This document shows positions 15,356 through 23,567 of a stretch of 35,538 nt of DNA, piece by piece. A program made the translations under genes and the position numbers. A model generated the notes under the pieces. The model was not told where the DNA came from. It saw nothing but the letters and a program-made list of their open reading frames with translations, and did not search any database. Position 1 is the stretch's first letter, and every line of letters starts with the position of its first letter. This stretch comes from Saprospiraceae bacterium (lineage in GTDB: Bacteria > Bacteroidota > Bacteroidia > Chitinophagales > Saprospiraceae), in the NCBI GenBank assembly GCA_020848965.1, contig JADLHE010000086.1, positions 1-35,538 of the forward strand. The letters run 5' to 3'.

Positions 15356-16462
15356 ATGAAATCCACACCACTGACAGAAAAGCATATTGCCCTTGGGGCA
15401 AAAATGGCCGAGTTCGCTGGCTACAATATGCCCATTTCCTATGCGGGCATTCGGGAGGAGCATGAGTGTGTGCGCAAGGGCGTAGGCGTTTTTGACGTGT
15501 CGCACATGGGCGAATTCATCGTGCGGGGCAAACAGGCACTCGACCTCGTACAAAAAGTAACCTCCAATGATGCCAGTAAACTAGGCATTGGCGATGTGCA
15601 GTACTCCTGTCTGCCCAATGGACAAGGTGGCATTGTTGACGACCTGCTCGTTTACCGCCTGCCCGAAGACATGTGCGCCGAAGGCGAACAAGCATTCATG
15701 TTAGTGGTCAATGCCAGCAATATTGACAAAGACTGGGCTTGGATTTCAAAGCACAACAGCTATGAGGCCCGCATGATGAACATCTCCGACGAGACGGGCC
15801 TTATAGCCGTGCAAGGCCCCAAGGCTGCCGAGGCCCTGCACAGCTTGACGGATATTGACCTAGCCAGCATGAAATACTACACCTTCGCCAAAGGCCAATT
15901 TGCGGGCATTGACAATGTGCTGGTGAGCGCAACGGGCTATACAGGGGCTGGCGGTTTTGAAATTTATGTAAAAAACGAGGACTTGGGCCGCCTTTGGGAT
16001 GCCGTTTTTGCCGCAGGCAAAGATTTCGGGATTCAGCCCATCGGCCTCGGCGCACGTGATACACTCCGCCTTGAAATGGGCTTTGCACTCTATGGCAACG
16101 ATATTGACGACACCACCTCACCACTGGAGGCAGGTCTCGGCTGGATCACCAAATTGAACAAAGGCGATTTCAACGATGCCGAATTTTTGCGCCAGCAAAA
16201 AGAAGCTGGACTGAGTCGGAAGCTGATTGCTTTCGAAGTGCTCGACCGTCGGGTGCCCCGCCACGATTACCCACTCGAAGATATGGATGGGAACCTTATT
16301 GGCAAGGTGACCTCTGGCACGCAATCGCCTTCGCTCGACAAACCCATCGGAATGGGCTATGTGTCCACTGCTTTCGCTAAAGAAGGCACTGATATTCAAG
16401 TAGTTGCAGGTGGTAAGAAACTGGCTGCCAAGGTGGTGAAGCTGCCTTTTTACAAAGCTTGA
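15356..16462 (+). CDS. gcvT: Glycine cleavage T protein (aminomethyltransferase)
   Basis: 368 residues, standard GcvT length. Transfers the methylene group from the aminomethyl-lipoyl H protein to tetrahydrofolate and releases ammonia. It starts [20 protein letters not shown] and shows DVSHMGEF (47-54), the [11 protein letters not shown] segment (91-101) with the catalytic Asp, the folate-binding [11 protein letters not shown] (about 198-208), [18 protein letters not shown] and the C-terminal barrel with [20 protein letters not shown]. No gcvH or gcvP is nearby, so the system is dispersed. It is separated from the upstream gene by R4 and ends at a perfect bidirectional terminator. Confidence 0.97.
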   Translation: MKSTPLTEKHIALGAKMAEFAGYNMPISYAGIREEHECVRKGVGVFDVSHMGEFIVRGKQALDLVQKVTSNDASKLGIGDVQYSCLPNGQGGIVDDLLVYRLPEDMCAEGEQAFMLVVNASNIDKDWAWISKHNSYEARMMNISDETGLIAVQGPKAAEALHSLTDIDLASMKYYTFAKGQFAGIDNVLVSATGYTGAGGFEIYVKNEDLGRLWDAVFAAGKDFGIQPIGLGARDTLRLEMGFALYGNDIDDTTSPLEAGLGWITKLNKGDFNDAEFLRQQKEAGLSRKLIAFEVLDRRVPRHDYPLEDMDGNLIGKVTSGTQSPSLDKPIGMGYVSTAFAKEGTDIQVVAGGKKLAAKVVKLPFYKA

Positions 16463-16480
16463 TTTTTTGTGGAGCATTGA

Positions 16481-16533
16481 AAAGAAAATGGCTTTTAGGT
16501 CGCCACTGGCACCCAAAAGCCATTTTCTTTTTT
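16481..16533. terminator. Bidirectional intrinsic terminator (gcvT / M48-like gene)
   Basis: AAAGAAAATGGCTTTT (16481-16496) is perfectly complementary to AAAAGCCATTTTCTTT (16515-16530), 16 bp with an 18-base loop, and the stem itself supplies T-rich ends in both directions. Lies between the gcvT stop (16462) and the stop of the convergent lipoprotein gene (16548). Confidence 0.88.
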
Positions 16534-16547
16534 ACCCTTTTCAGTCT

Positions 16548-17351
16548 TTAGTTGGGCAGGTATTCGCTTTTGAACTTTAAATAATTCTCTTCATTGGAAA
16601 CCCCCGGCAGGCCACATTTGGTGGCTTCGGTGGAGAGGTGCAGCAAGCGGGTTTCATACTTTCCTTGACGTGAAGACAGCCAAAGGGGTTGCACATCCTC
16701 TTCTGCTGCCTTTTCCAGTATTTTTTCGATGCCCGACGGCTCGTACAAGAATGGGCAAATCATCTCCACGGCAAATGAATCGGCCAAAATGACCTTTGGT
16801 TCTGCAAAGGTGAGGTTTTGAACGTCGGCGGCATAATCGGGAAGCTCCGGCACTGGGTTTTCAAGTAGGATGTCGCCAAGCATGATGCCGCCATATTCCT
16901 GCTTGATACGATTGATGAGCAGGTCGGAGTCCACATAATACATTTCATGGCCAATGACGCCAAGCAATTCGCTTTCCGAATCGAGGAATTTCAGCAGGCC
17001 CGTGTAAATATAAAAATGGCCGCCCGGCAAGAAAAAGGCCGTTCGCACCTCATCGTCGTGAATGATTTTCACCGTCCAATCGAAATCCTGCCGACGCTGT
17101 ACTTGTGCGGTATTCAACATGGTGTTGAACAACTGCTCAACATAGGAATAGGCTTCGGGATATTCTGATCTATCCAAGATATTGAACGTTGTGGTATTTG
17201 TCTCCAAGGCCAATTGAAAAGCATCTCCAATCTTGGCTTGATCCTCTATCGTCAATACATCGGGATTGATACTTACAACCTTGGTGGGAGCCTGTTCGCA
17301 AGCGCTGAACAGGAACAGGAAGGCCAGAATAGGAAAGAATAGTTTTTTCAT
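16548..17351 (-). CDS. M48-like lipoprotein with degenerate zinc site
   Basis: 267 residues, lipoprotein signal peptide MKKLFFPILAFLFLFSAC (Cys18). The core from about 85 to 200 follows the M48 (Ste24/HtpX/BepA-like) pattern: RTAFFLPGGHFYIYTGLLKF (103-122) corresponds to the NAFALPGG region, and GVIGHEMYYV (131-140) corresponds to the HExxH helix. The second zinc-ligand His is Tyr139 (TAT instead of CAT), and the usual ExxxD ligand motif is VILAD (187-191), retaining Asp191 but not the Glu. The protein therefore probably cannot bind the catalytic zinc normally and may be a pseudoenzyme or chaperone-like periplasmic factor. Codon usage and length suggest a maintained gene rather than a decaying one. 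It is monocistronic between a terminator and an unrelated TPR gene. Confidence 0.8.
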   Translation of the reverse strand: MKKLFFPILAFLFLFSACEQAPTKVVSINPDVLTIEDQAKIGDAFQLALETNTTTFNILDRSEYPEAYSYVEQLFNTMLNTAQVQRRQDFDWTVKIIHDDEVRTAFFLPGGHFYIYTGLLKFLDSESELLGVIGHEMYYVDSDLLINRIKQEYGGIMLGDILLENPVPELPDYAADVQNLTFAEPKVILADSFAVEMICPFLYEPSGIEKILEKAAEEDVQPLWLSSRQGKYETRLLHLSTEATKCGLPGVSNEENYLKFKSEYLPN

Positions 17352-17435
17352 AGTAGTTTTTACAAGCCTTTGGGTTTTAAGGCTTCAGCCCTTACCCAAA
17401 AAATGTTCCAAACAAAGAGGAGGGGGCAATTTGGG

Positions 17436-17478
17436 GCACAAAAAAAGAACGATGCCCAATTGCTCAGGCATCGTTCTT
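17436..17478 (-). terminator. Intrinsic terminator of the TPR gene
   Basis: AAGAACGATGCC (17445-17456) pairs perfectly with GGCATCGTTCTT (17467-17478) around a 10-base loop. On the minus strand the hairpin is followed by a T tract. It lies about 100 bases beyond the TPR gene stop at 17580. Confidence 0.88.
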
Positions 17479-17579
17479 CCACCAAGGGCGAGTCGCCGCC
17501 ATTTTCTAGTACCGATGGGGGCGAATATATTTTAAGCAGTAAGTTATCGTTCGAAGGGAGTGCGGGCTTTTAATTTAAC

Positions 17580-18992
17580 TCAAGGTTCTGGCTGGAAAAT
17601 GGCAATCACCGCCTTCACTTCTTTGTCCTTCTCCAGTACGGGCATCAACTTGAACAAAGTAGGATGTGCGTCGAAGTCTTCGCAGAGTGCCTCCTCCAAT
17701 GTGAGCAGCGCCTCTGATTTTTTCCCCATTTCGAAGAGGCATGCGCTGCGGCAGTAGAGGATTTCTGGGCCAAAAGTATTTTGATCGGCTTCGTCGAGTA
17801 CTTCCAGCGCCTTGGCATATTGGCGATGCCGCATCAGGAACAGCGCAAGGTTGAGCCAATGCTGCGGCAGTTCGGGCGCAACCTCGGTGGCTTCCCTGTA
17901 AAAATCCAAAGCCTTCTTCAGGTTGCCCGTTTGGTGGTAAGCCTCGGCAATGGCAGCTAGGTAATCTTCGTTCCTGTCTTCCAGCTTCACAGCTTTTTGA
18001 AACACCGCCAAGGCCCGCTGCCATTCTTTTTGTTTGCCAAAGCAACGACCTATTTGAAAAAACGCCTCGGCGTTGTACTGGTCGAGCGCCACAGCCTGCT
18101 GGAAGAAATCACGTGCGACTACATAATTGCCCAGTTCCGCATAGCATTTGCCAATATTCAGGAACAAATCAGCGTCTGGTTCGAAGCGCTCCAAAACATC
18201 TTGGTAGCAGCTCAGCGCCTTTTGGAAATTGCGGGTAAGCAGGCAAACCTCGGCGCATTCACGGTAGGCAAACTCAAAATTGTCCTTGGCCAGAAAAGCG
18301 AATTCATAGGCTTCGATGGCCTCTTCGTAATTGCAGAGATAAGATTGCGAAGCGCCGATATTGTACCATGCCAGTGCATTGTACGGAGCGTCTTCTACTA
18401 TTTTTTCATGCAGTTCGATACTCTCTTCGTGCTTGCGGGCATACTCCACCACGTACCACATCCTCGAAAGGGCTTCATTGTTGGAAGGGTCTTCGACTAG
18501 TGCGGCCTTCAGGATGTAGAACATGCGCTCGAAGTCGCGCAGGCTATCATAAATCAGTGCTTCGCAAACATAGACCTTGCTCAGGTCCTTGCCTGAGCTG
18601 AGTTCGTTCTTAACGCCTTCAAGCAAAGACAGCGCCTGTTGGTGCAAGCCCATCATGGCCAAGCCCTCAGCCCGTAAAATGGACGTGCGCAAGACGCCTG
18701 GAGATTGAGCATCCACCTGGTCGAGCAACGACAGTGCACGGATAGGCTCTTTCTTTTCCAGAAGCAGTTCAGCCTTGCGGAGGTGCAGGCTGGGTTGATA
18801 GCCCACTTGGGCGATAGCGTAGTCAACTACTTCCAGCGCCCGCTCTAGCAAGCACTCTTGCTCGTAATAGTCAACGAGGTTGTGGTAGGACTGTAGGTTG
18901 GCGAATTTCACCTGGTTCCTCTCCAACATGTTTTCATATTTACGAACCAAGTTGAAAATGGCATGACGATCGTTGATAATGGATTGCCCCAT
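17580..18992 (-). CDS. Tetratricopeptide repeat protein
   Basis: 470 residues, no signal peptide, built almost wholly of TPR helical pairs. Clear repeats include YNALAWYNIGASQSYLCNYE (about residues 205-225), DADLFLNIGKCYAELGNYVV, YNAEAFFQIGRCFGKQKEWQ and LPQHWLNLALFLMRHRQYAK, giving ten or more units. The start MGQSIINDRH at 18992 is chosen; the 26 codons upstream are in the AT-rich leader. A TATCTTTA promoter-like box is 30 bases upstream. TPR arrays mediate protein-protein contacts; cytoplasmic location follows from the lack of a signal. Proteins of this style are common and uncharacterised in Bacteroidota, and no partner is evident next to it. Confidence 0.9.
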   Translation of the reverse strand: MGQSIINDRHAIFNLVRKYENMLERNQVKFANLQSYHNLVDYYEQECLLERALEVVDYAIAQVGYQPSLHLRKAELLLEKKEPIRALSLLDQVDAQSPGVLRTSILRAEGLAMMGLHQQALSLLEGVKNELSSGKDLSKVYVCEALIYDSLRDFERMFYILKAALVEDPSNNEALSRMWYVVEYARKHEESIELHEKIVEDAPYNALAWYNIGASQSYLCNYEEAIEAYEFAFLAKDNFEFAYRECAEVCLLTRNFQKALSCYQDVLERFEPDADLFLNIGKCYAELGNYVVARDFFQQAVALDQYNAEAFFQIGRCFGKQKEWQRALAVFQKAVKLEDRNEDYLAAIAEAYHQTGNLKKALDFYREATEVAPELPQHWLNLALFLMRHRQYAKALEVLDEADQNTFGPEILYCRSACLFEMGKKSEALLTLEEALCEDFDAHPTLFKLMPVLEKDKEVKAVIAIFQPEP

Positions 18993-19021
18993 AGCCAGCT
19001 GTTTTAGTGAAAAATAGTGGT

Positions 19022-19029
19022 TAAAGATA
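19022..19029 (-). promoter_or_regulatory. -7 box candidate of the TPR gene
   Basis: TATCTTTA on the minus strand, one base off TAnnTTTG, 30 bases upstream of the ATG. No clear -33 element. Confidence 0.3.
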
Positions 19030-19121
19030 AAAGACTTTATTTCACATATTTCCCCTGCGGGTGCAACCAATTACGGTACGGTAGCTATCCTTGAGGAAAC
19101 GGTTTGATTCTTTCAATTTGT

Positions 19122-19161
19122 TGATTTTCAATATCTTACAAATTTGATAGATTGAAAATCA
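19122..19161. repeat. AT-rich hairpin in the gene-free block
   Basis: TGATTTTCAAT-A-TCT pairs with AGATTGAAAATCA, 13 bp of AT-rich stem with a one-base bulge and a 12-base loop. It could be a terminator-like or operator element; no T tract follows. Confidence 0.65.
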
Positions 19162-19452
19162 GCAGAATTGCGCTGTTTGTCGTAGAGTTCATAAATTGCC
19201 TGTTTTGAAATTGCGTGAATAGCAGTCGTTTACGCCTGAATCAGTTTCTAATTCATTTTTTTTAATAGTGTAAATGCACACGCTATTTACAGGATTATAA
19301 CCCATTGAACAGATGGTTGGGGTATAGGCAAACCGCTTCCGGCCTCCTGCAGGGCGGGTCTTCGCCACTGCCAAAAGCAAGTCTATAGCCATCAGTAAAG
19401 CCTCCTTGTGGTAGTTGAAATCGGGGGTATGTACGCAGGGTTTGAAAAAGGG

Positions 19453-19479
19453 TTTCAGCCAAGGGTGCCAAGGCTGAAA
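19453..19479. repeat. Hairpin inside the GC-rich centre of the gene-free block
   Basis: TTTCAGCC (19453-19460) and GGCTGAAA (19472-19479) are perfect complements separated by 11 bases (AAGGGTGCCAA). Confidence 0.65.
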
Positions 19480-19744
19480 ATTACGCTGGGCTTTGCAGGC
19501 GAAAGATGTCGCTGCATTGTGCCACTCGTGGGAGGTAGCAATGTTCATGGGTGCATTTTTGTTCATGGGCGCCTGCGGCAATTTTTGCCACAGACCTTCT
19601 ATTTTTCATCCAATTGCTCAGACTACTTTATAGATGGTAGTTTTTGATTTCAAAAATTTTACCATATTTTAAAATGAGCCATTTAAAACCTAGAAAAGAT
19701 GTGGTAAGCGGCTGAAATACCTGAATTCAGCTATAAGGCTGGGC

Positions 19745-20797
19745 TTATTTTGCCCAACGCAGGGTTACCTGCACAGGAAAGTGGTCGGAGAGTTTGGTGT
19801 CGAGCACTCGATGGCGGAGCACCTTGAAACGGGCATCGGGCAGCACGTAGTCTATGCGCAAAAAGGGGAGGTTGCCAGCGAACGTAGAGCCAAAGCCAAA
19901 GCCTTTTTCGCAAAAGCTGTCCTGCTTGTTTTTGGATAAAAGTTTATACACATAAGAAACCGGAGGGTCGTTTAGGTCGCCGCAGAGAATAACTGGGTTT
20001 GGGCTGGTGGCCATGTGCTCCGCAACGGCCTGTGCCTGCTTCGCCCGAATGCGGACGGCATCACGGTAGCGCCCCATCACAAAGCGGATGTCCTTCCAGG
20101 TTTCCTTCTCGCTAATGTCGCCCTTCGTGGCAATACGGTCGGCGGTCTGGCTCAGTTTATTGGACTGGAGATGAACGTCGTAAACCCTTACCGTTCCGCT
20201 CGGCGTCTTCAAATCTGCCCAAGCACAAGAGTTGCTCGTATTTTCGAAGGGTACTTCGCCTTTTTTTTGAATCGGGTATTTGGAAAAAATGATGGTGTTC
20301 TTTGATTGGTGGATGTACTGGTAATTGAAGGTCTGTCGCACCAGCTCTATGAAACGGTCGCCCTTGCCCTCTTGCACACAGAACACATCTGGCATATCAA
20401 TACTACTGCTGAAGGCTTGGAAGTCGGTTTTTAGCTTTTCCCGCTTTTCGGTTTTGCCCCAGCCGTAGCCGTTCAGGGAGGCTATGTTATAGGTGAGTAC
20501 CGTGAAATTTTTGCTTGATTTTGGGATATTGCCCGATAGGTTCAAGCTGAAGAAGCTGCCGAAATATCCCAAGCCTGCAATGATGCAACCGATTGAGAAC
20601 AGGGCGTATCGGTTGCGCCGCAACCCCCAAAACAGTGCAAAAAGTATATTTCCAAACAACAGGAAAGGATAGGCCAAGCCCAAAAACGTCAAATGCCAAA
20701 CCTTGGCGGGATTCAGCCAAGGGGCAGTGTAAGCCAGTAGCGTGACCAACACCAGTAGCAGGTTTGCCCAGCGAGGTATGTTTTTGAGCAGGTTCAC
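19745..20797 (-). CDS. Membrane-anchored endonuclease/exonuclease/phosphatase family protein
   Basis: 350 residues. Three hydrophobic segments at the N-terminus (about 11-27, 35-58, 66-86) anchor an EEP (DNase I/exonuclease III-like) domain. Catalytic signatures: LTYNIASLNG (101-110, metal-site Asn), CVQEG (140-144, metal-binding Glu), the CGDLNDPP motif (about 271-278), RIDYVL and LSDHFPVQ (about 338-345, catalytic His). Substrate could be DNA, a phospholipid head group or a phosphoinositide; the external catalytic domain inferred from topology favours a lipid or extracellular substrate. The gene starts at GTG (20797); no better ATG is near. It lies 87 bases downstream of a rhomboid gene on the same strand, forming a rhomboid-rhomboid-EEP cluster. 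No terminator seen. Confidence 0.87.
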   Translation of the reverse strand: MNLLKNIPRWANLLLVLVTLLAYTAPWLNPAKVWHLTFLGLAYPFLLFGNILFALFWGLRRNRYALFSIGCIIAGLGYFGSFFSLNLSGNIPKSSKNFTVLTYNIASLNGYGWGKTEKREKLKTDFQAFSSSIDMPDVFCVQEGKGDRFIELVRQTFNYQYIHQSKNTIIFSKYPIQKKGEVPFENTSNSCAWADLKTPSGTVRVYDVHLQSNKLSQTADRIATKGDISEKETWKDIRFVMGRYRDAVRIRAKQAQAVAEHMATSPNPVILCGDLNDPPVSYVYKLLSKNKQDSFCEKGFGFGSTFAGNLPFLRIDYVLPDARFKVLRHRVLDTKLSDHFPVQVTLRWAK

Positions 20798-20884
20798 AAA
20801 GACCGTAAAACTCGCTTTTAAGTTAGGTTAGCACAGAGATTGGCGAGTGGGTGCATCAATCTGATAAACCCTCATCAACCCTAT

Positions 20885-21832
20885 TTACTTATTGCTTGCA
20901 TTGAAGAGGAATTCCTTTTCGGCAGCGGAAAGGCTTTCATAGCCAGTCAGCTTGATTTTATCAAGAATGGCGTCCAATTGTTCTTGGTACGAGCGGTCGT
21001 CACCTTCGCTGGAGGAGCGGCGGTTGGCCCTTTGTTCGGGCCTGCCAGCTGGCTGTTTTTTTAGGCTGGGGTTGCGGTAAACGGCTTTGGGCTTGGGCCG
21101 CCTACGAGCGAACAGGTTCCCCAAAAAATTAGTGATGCTGTCCAGTACCCGGTTGACTGGGGCTGTCCAATCGTTGCCGTGGCTGAGTTGCTGCGCAATG
21201 AGGAAGCCCATGGCCGCACCGCCGAGGTGCCCGAAACTGCCGCCGGAATTGTACCTATTGGAAATGCCCACCAAGTCGAGGAGGATGAAGAAGGCAACGA
21301 TGAACTTGAGCCTTACCTCGCCGATGATGATTAGGTTGATCAGATAATTCGGAGCCGTTGCGCCAGCGATGCAAAGCAACCCCATGAAGGCTGCCGAAGC
21401 GCCCAGTGCAAAGGAGCCTATGCCAAGCCCACTACCCGCTAAATTGGCGGTGATGAAAAAAGCCAAACCACCAGCCAAGCCGCTGAGCAGGTACATGGGC
21501 AGCACCCGGCGGTCGCCGAGCAGGTCGCCCACTATCCGGCCAAACATGTACAAGCCCACCATGTTCCAAAGCAGGTGCATGGGAGCTTCGTGCAAGAACA
21601 TGTGGGTGATGAACACCCAAGGGTGCGTCAGGTTGTGCTTCCAATCGGCCCCAATTATGATGGAGTGCTTGAACTGCTCGTAAAGCCCAATGCTACCACC
21701 ACCGATGGCCATCAAAATCAGTTTGGAAAGCAACAGCAACAGGAAGCCCCCTATGTTGACCCAAATGATGCGGGTCAGCATATTGCCGTGGCTGAACTGG
21801 CCTTTTATATCTTCCCAAATCGAACTGAACAT
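20885..21832 (-). CDS. Rhomboid intramembrane serine protease with C-terminal tail
   Basis: 315 residues. Six-helix rhomboid core (about 20-215) that cleaves membrane-spanning helices. Motifs: HMFLHEAPMHLLWNM with the oxyanion HxxxN pair (H86, N90), GRIVGDLLGDRR, the nucleophile in FALGASAAFMG (Ser146; GASA replaces the usual GxSG) and the catalytic His in SFGHLGGAAMGF (His202). The C-terminal cytosolic tail is basic (ARRRPKPKAVYRNPSLKK), then ends in a conserved small helical module (YQEQLDAILDKIKLTGYESL, AAEKEFLFNAS) like that seen on many Bacteroidota rhomboids. Second of two tandem rhomboid genes; 113 bases separate it from the first. Confidence 0.93.
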   Translation of the reverse strand: MFSSIWEDIKGQFSHGNMLTRIIWVNIGGFLLLLLSKLILMAIGGGSIGLYEQFKHSIIIGADWKHNLTHPWVFITHMFLHEAPMHLLWNMVGLYMFGRIVGDLLGDRRVLPMYLLSGLAGGLAFFITANLAGSGLGIGSFALGASAAFMGLLCIAGATAPNYLINLIIIGEVRLKFIVAFFILLDLVGISNRYNSGGSFGHLGGAAMGFLIAQQLSHGNDWTAPVNRVLDSITNFLGNLFARRRPKPKAVYRNPSLKKQPAGRPEQRANRRSSSEGDDRSYQEQLDAILDKIKLTGYESLSAAEKEFLFNASNK

Positions 21833-21858
21833 ATCAGAGTTTTTTGCAAAAATAGGGG

Positions 21859-21897
21859 ATTGTACGATTGTTGAATTGTTTGATTGTCAAATTGTTG
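21859..21897. repeat. ATTGTT-word repeat between the rhomboid genes
   Basis: GATTGTACGATTGTTGAATT then GTTTGATTGTCAAATTGTTG: repeated GATTG/ATTGTT words in the spacer between the tandem rhomboid genes. It matches the style of other gene-end word repeats but has only weak complementarity, so I regard it as a degenerate member. Confidence 0.5.
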
Positions 21898-21945
21898 CCT
21901 TGGCAATGCTTGCAATACACTGATTTTCAAACAATATAAGAATGC

Positions 21946-22737
21946 CTACAGCTTCTCGCCCCGTTTGCGCCAGAAAAGGAGGAGCAGCAGGCCGAACAGC
22001 GCCCCGCCTAAGTGGGCATAGTGGGCAACATTGTCCCATTCAAAATTCTGTTGGCCAAGGAACAACTCCATCAAGAGCATGACGGGGATGAAGTACTTCG
22101 CCTTGATGGGCACCGGGATGAACATGAAAAAAAGCTCCCATTCTGGGTAAATCACCCCGAAGGCCAACAACAATCCAAAAATTGCACCCGAAGCCCCAAC
22201 GATGGAACTGTTTTTTTCAAACTCAATGATTTGGAGCATATCGCCGGACACTTTTTGAGCAACCGACGTGTCGCCGTTGTACAGCATGGCCCCTATTTTT
22301 TCCAAAGCCTCTTGGTACTCAACAGTGAAGGCTTGCACTTTTATTTTCCCAAAGAATTGGCTAAAACTATCGTAAGAAGGCGCATGTGCAAAGGCATTGG
22401 CAAGGTCTTCCAATTGGGTCACCTTAAAATAAATGACGGCCATGTGTACGACTGCGGCTCCCAGTGCTGTGAAGATATAGTAAAACAAAAACCGCTGCGG
22501 CCCCCACCGCCGCTCCAGCATTGTTCCAAACATGACCAAGGAGAACATATTGAAAAAAATATGCCCCAGGCTGGCATGCATGAAGAAATAGGTGGCAATC
22601 TGGAATGAACGGAAATACTCAGAGGAGGGGTAAAAAAGCGCTAAGTCCCCAATGTCCAAGACTTGGCTCGCAAGAAACACGATGATGTTGAGGAACAACA
22701 AGTGCTTGACAACGGGACTGATATCGAAGTTTCGCAT
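21946..22737 (-). CDS. Rhomboid intramembrane serine protease
   Basis: 263 residues starting at MRNFDISPVVKHLLFLNIIV. Rhomboid core with HASLGHIFFNMFSLVMFG (oxyanion His59/Asn63), GTMLERRWGP, the nucleophile in IVGASGAIFGLL (Ser183, canonical GxSG) and the catalytic His in YAHLGGALFG (His242). Between helices, residues about 105-178 form a soluble insert of roughly 70 residues that could gate the active site or recognise substrate. The upstream in-frame region (to 23022) overlaps the divergent sigma factor gene and is not part of the protein. A TATCTTTG box is 29 bases upstream. First gene of the rhomboid-rhomboid-EEP cluster; in several Bacteroidota the same trio follows mutL (family knowledge, unverified here), which is absent. 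Confidence 0.93.
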   Translation of the reverse strand: MRNFDISPVVKHLLFLNIIVFLASQVLDIGDLALFYPSSEYFRSFQIATYFFMHASLGHIFFNMFSLVMFGTMLERRWGPQRFLFYYIFTALGAAVVHMAVIYFKVTQLEDLANAFAHAPSYDSFSQFFGKIKVQAFTVEYQEALEKIGAMLYNGDTSVAQKVSGDMLQIIEFEKNSSIVGASGAIFGLLLAFGVIYPEWELFFMFIPVPIKAKYFIPVMLLMELFLGQQNFEWDNVAHYAHLGGALFGLLLLLFWRKRGEKL

Positions 22738-22765
22738 AGATAATTGAACTGTGGCACGATAGCGC

Positions 22766-22773
22766 CAAAGATA
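22766..22773 (-). promoter_or_regulatory. -7 box of the rhomboid cluster
   Basis: TATCTTTG on the minus strand, a perfect TAnnTTTG, 29 bases upstream of the ATG of the first rhomboid gene and in the spacer shared with the divergent sigma factor gene. Confidence 0.45.
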
Positions 22774-22927
22774 GGCAGCCAAAGTTGTTGGGAAGCTGGG
22801 CAGTGGAAAAACATTGGCCGCATTTAAAAGTTGCTTCGCAATACTGCTCCAAATACGATATTTGCTTCCCAATTGGCTACCGACCGAGGCTTTTCTCTTT
22901 TTACAAAGGTGCGCCAACTCCAAACTC

Positions 22928-23530
22928 ATGCTAAAATTTCTCCGACGAAACATTAAGGAAAAATCGGACGAAGAGCTGGTACAACTGTACCAGCAGGCTG
23001 GTGATTTGGAGGTGCTGGGCACCCTCTACGAGCGCTACGTGGAACTGGTGTATGGCGTTTCCCTCAAGTTTTTCAAGGAAAAAACCAAAGCAGAGGATGC
23101 TGTAATGGCCGTTTTTGAAACCCTTGTGGAAAAAGTGCGCACGCAGGAAATCCGCCAGGTCCGCCCTTGGCTGCACGTGGTGGCTAAGAACCACTGCCTC
23201 ATGCAGCTCCGCAAAAAGAACCATACCGTTTCTTACGATGAAATGACGCCCGCCGCTCAGGCCGAGCTTGTGCATTCTGCCGGGGTTTTGCATCCAGTGG
23301 ATGTTTTTGAAGAGGATGGCCATCAATTGGTGCTTAAAAAATGCATCGAAGCGCTGCCTGCTCAACAAAAGCACTGTGTCGAGCAGTTTTATTACGAAGA
23401 CAAATCGTATAAGGAAATTGCCGACCTGACCGGAGATGCCCTCGGCCTCGTGCGCTCCAACATCCAGAACGGCAGGCGAAACCTGCGCATCTGCATGGAG
23501 AAGAGTGGGGTCACGGCATTGGACCAATAA
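22928..23530 (+). CDS. ECF-type sigma factor paired with a membrane partner
   Basis: 200 residues from ATG 22928. Region 2: LGTLYERYVELVYGVSLKFF (30-49), KTKAEDAVMAVFETLVEKV (52-70) and VRPWLHVVAKNHCLMQLRKK (78-97). Region 4: EALPAQQKHCVEQFYYEDKS (141-160) followed by the helix-turn-helix YKEIADLTGDALGLVRSNIQ and NGRRNLRICM. In-frame sequence upstream (from 22814) overlaps the rhomboid promoter region and is rejected. The next gene starts 37 bases downstream on the same strand and encodes a one-helix membrane protein that looks like its regulator. It diverges from the rhomboid cluster. Confidence 0.92.
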   Translation: MLKFLRRNIKEKSDEELVQLYQQAGDLEVLGTLYERYVELVYGVSLKFFKEKTKAEDAVMAVFETLVEKVRTQEIRQVRPWLHVVAKNHCLMQLRKKNHTVSYDEMTPAAQAELVHSAGVLHPVDVFEEDGHQLVLKKCIEALPAQQKHCVEQFYYEDKSYKEIADLTGDALGLVRSNIQNGRRNLRICMEKSGVTALDQ

Positions 23531-23567
23531 AACCTTTAGCAACCCCATCGGCCATATAAACCAAGAA

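Larger units (their letters stand above)
18993..19744. other. 752-base block without a convincing gene
   Basis: Holds the TPR promoter region at its left end and no gene that I can support. A 130-codon open frame on the minus strand (19189-19581) is rich in Trp, His, Pro and Met and resembles no family I know. Structural elements are visible: a hairpin at 19122-19161, a hairpin at 19453-19479 and a GTTCATGGGYGC direct repeat at about 19543-19571. The GC-rich central part (about 19320-19580) contrasts with AT-rich flanks, which would suit an interspersed element or structured RNA. What it does is unknown. Confidence 0.6.

Noticed and set aside
19189-19581. 130-codon open frame on the minus strand in the gene-free block
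   Set aside because: Trp/His/Pro/Met-rich product with no recognisable family, start region made of a direct repeat, and hairpins crossing the frame. Kept only as part of the non-coding block.
22738-23022. Longer N-terminus for the first rhomboid protein
   Set aside because: The extension overlaps the divergent sigma factor coding region and a good -7 box; the rhomboid fold begins naturally at the ATG at 22737.
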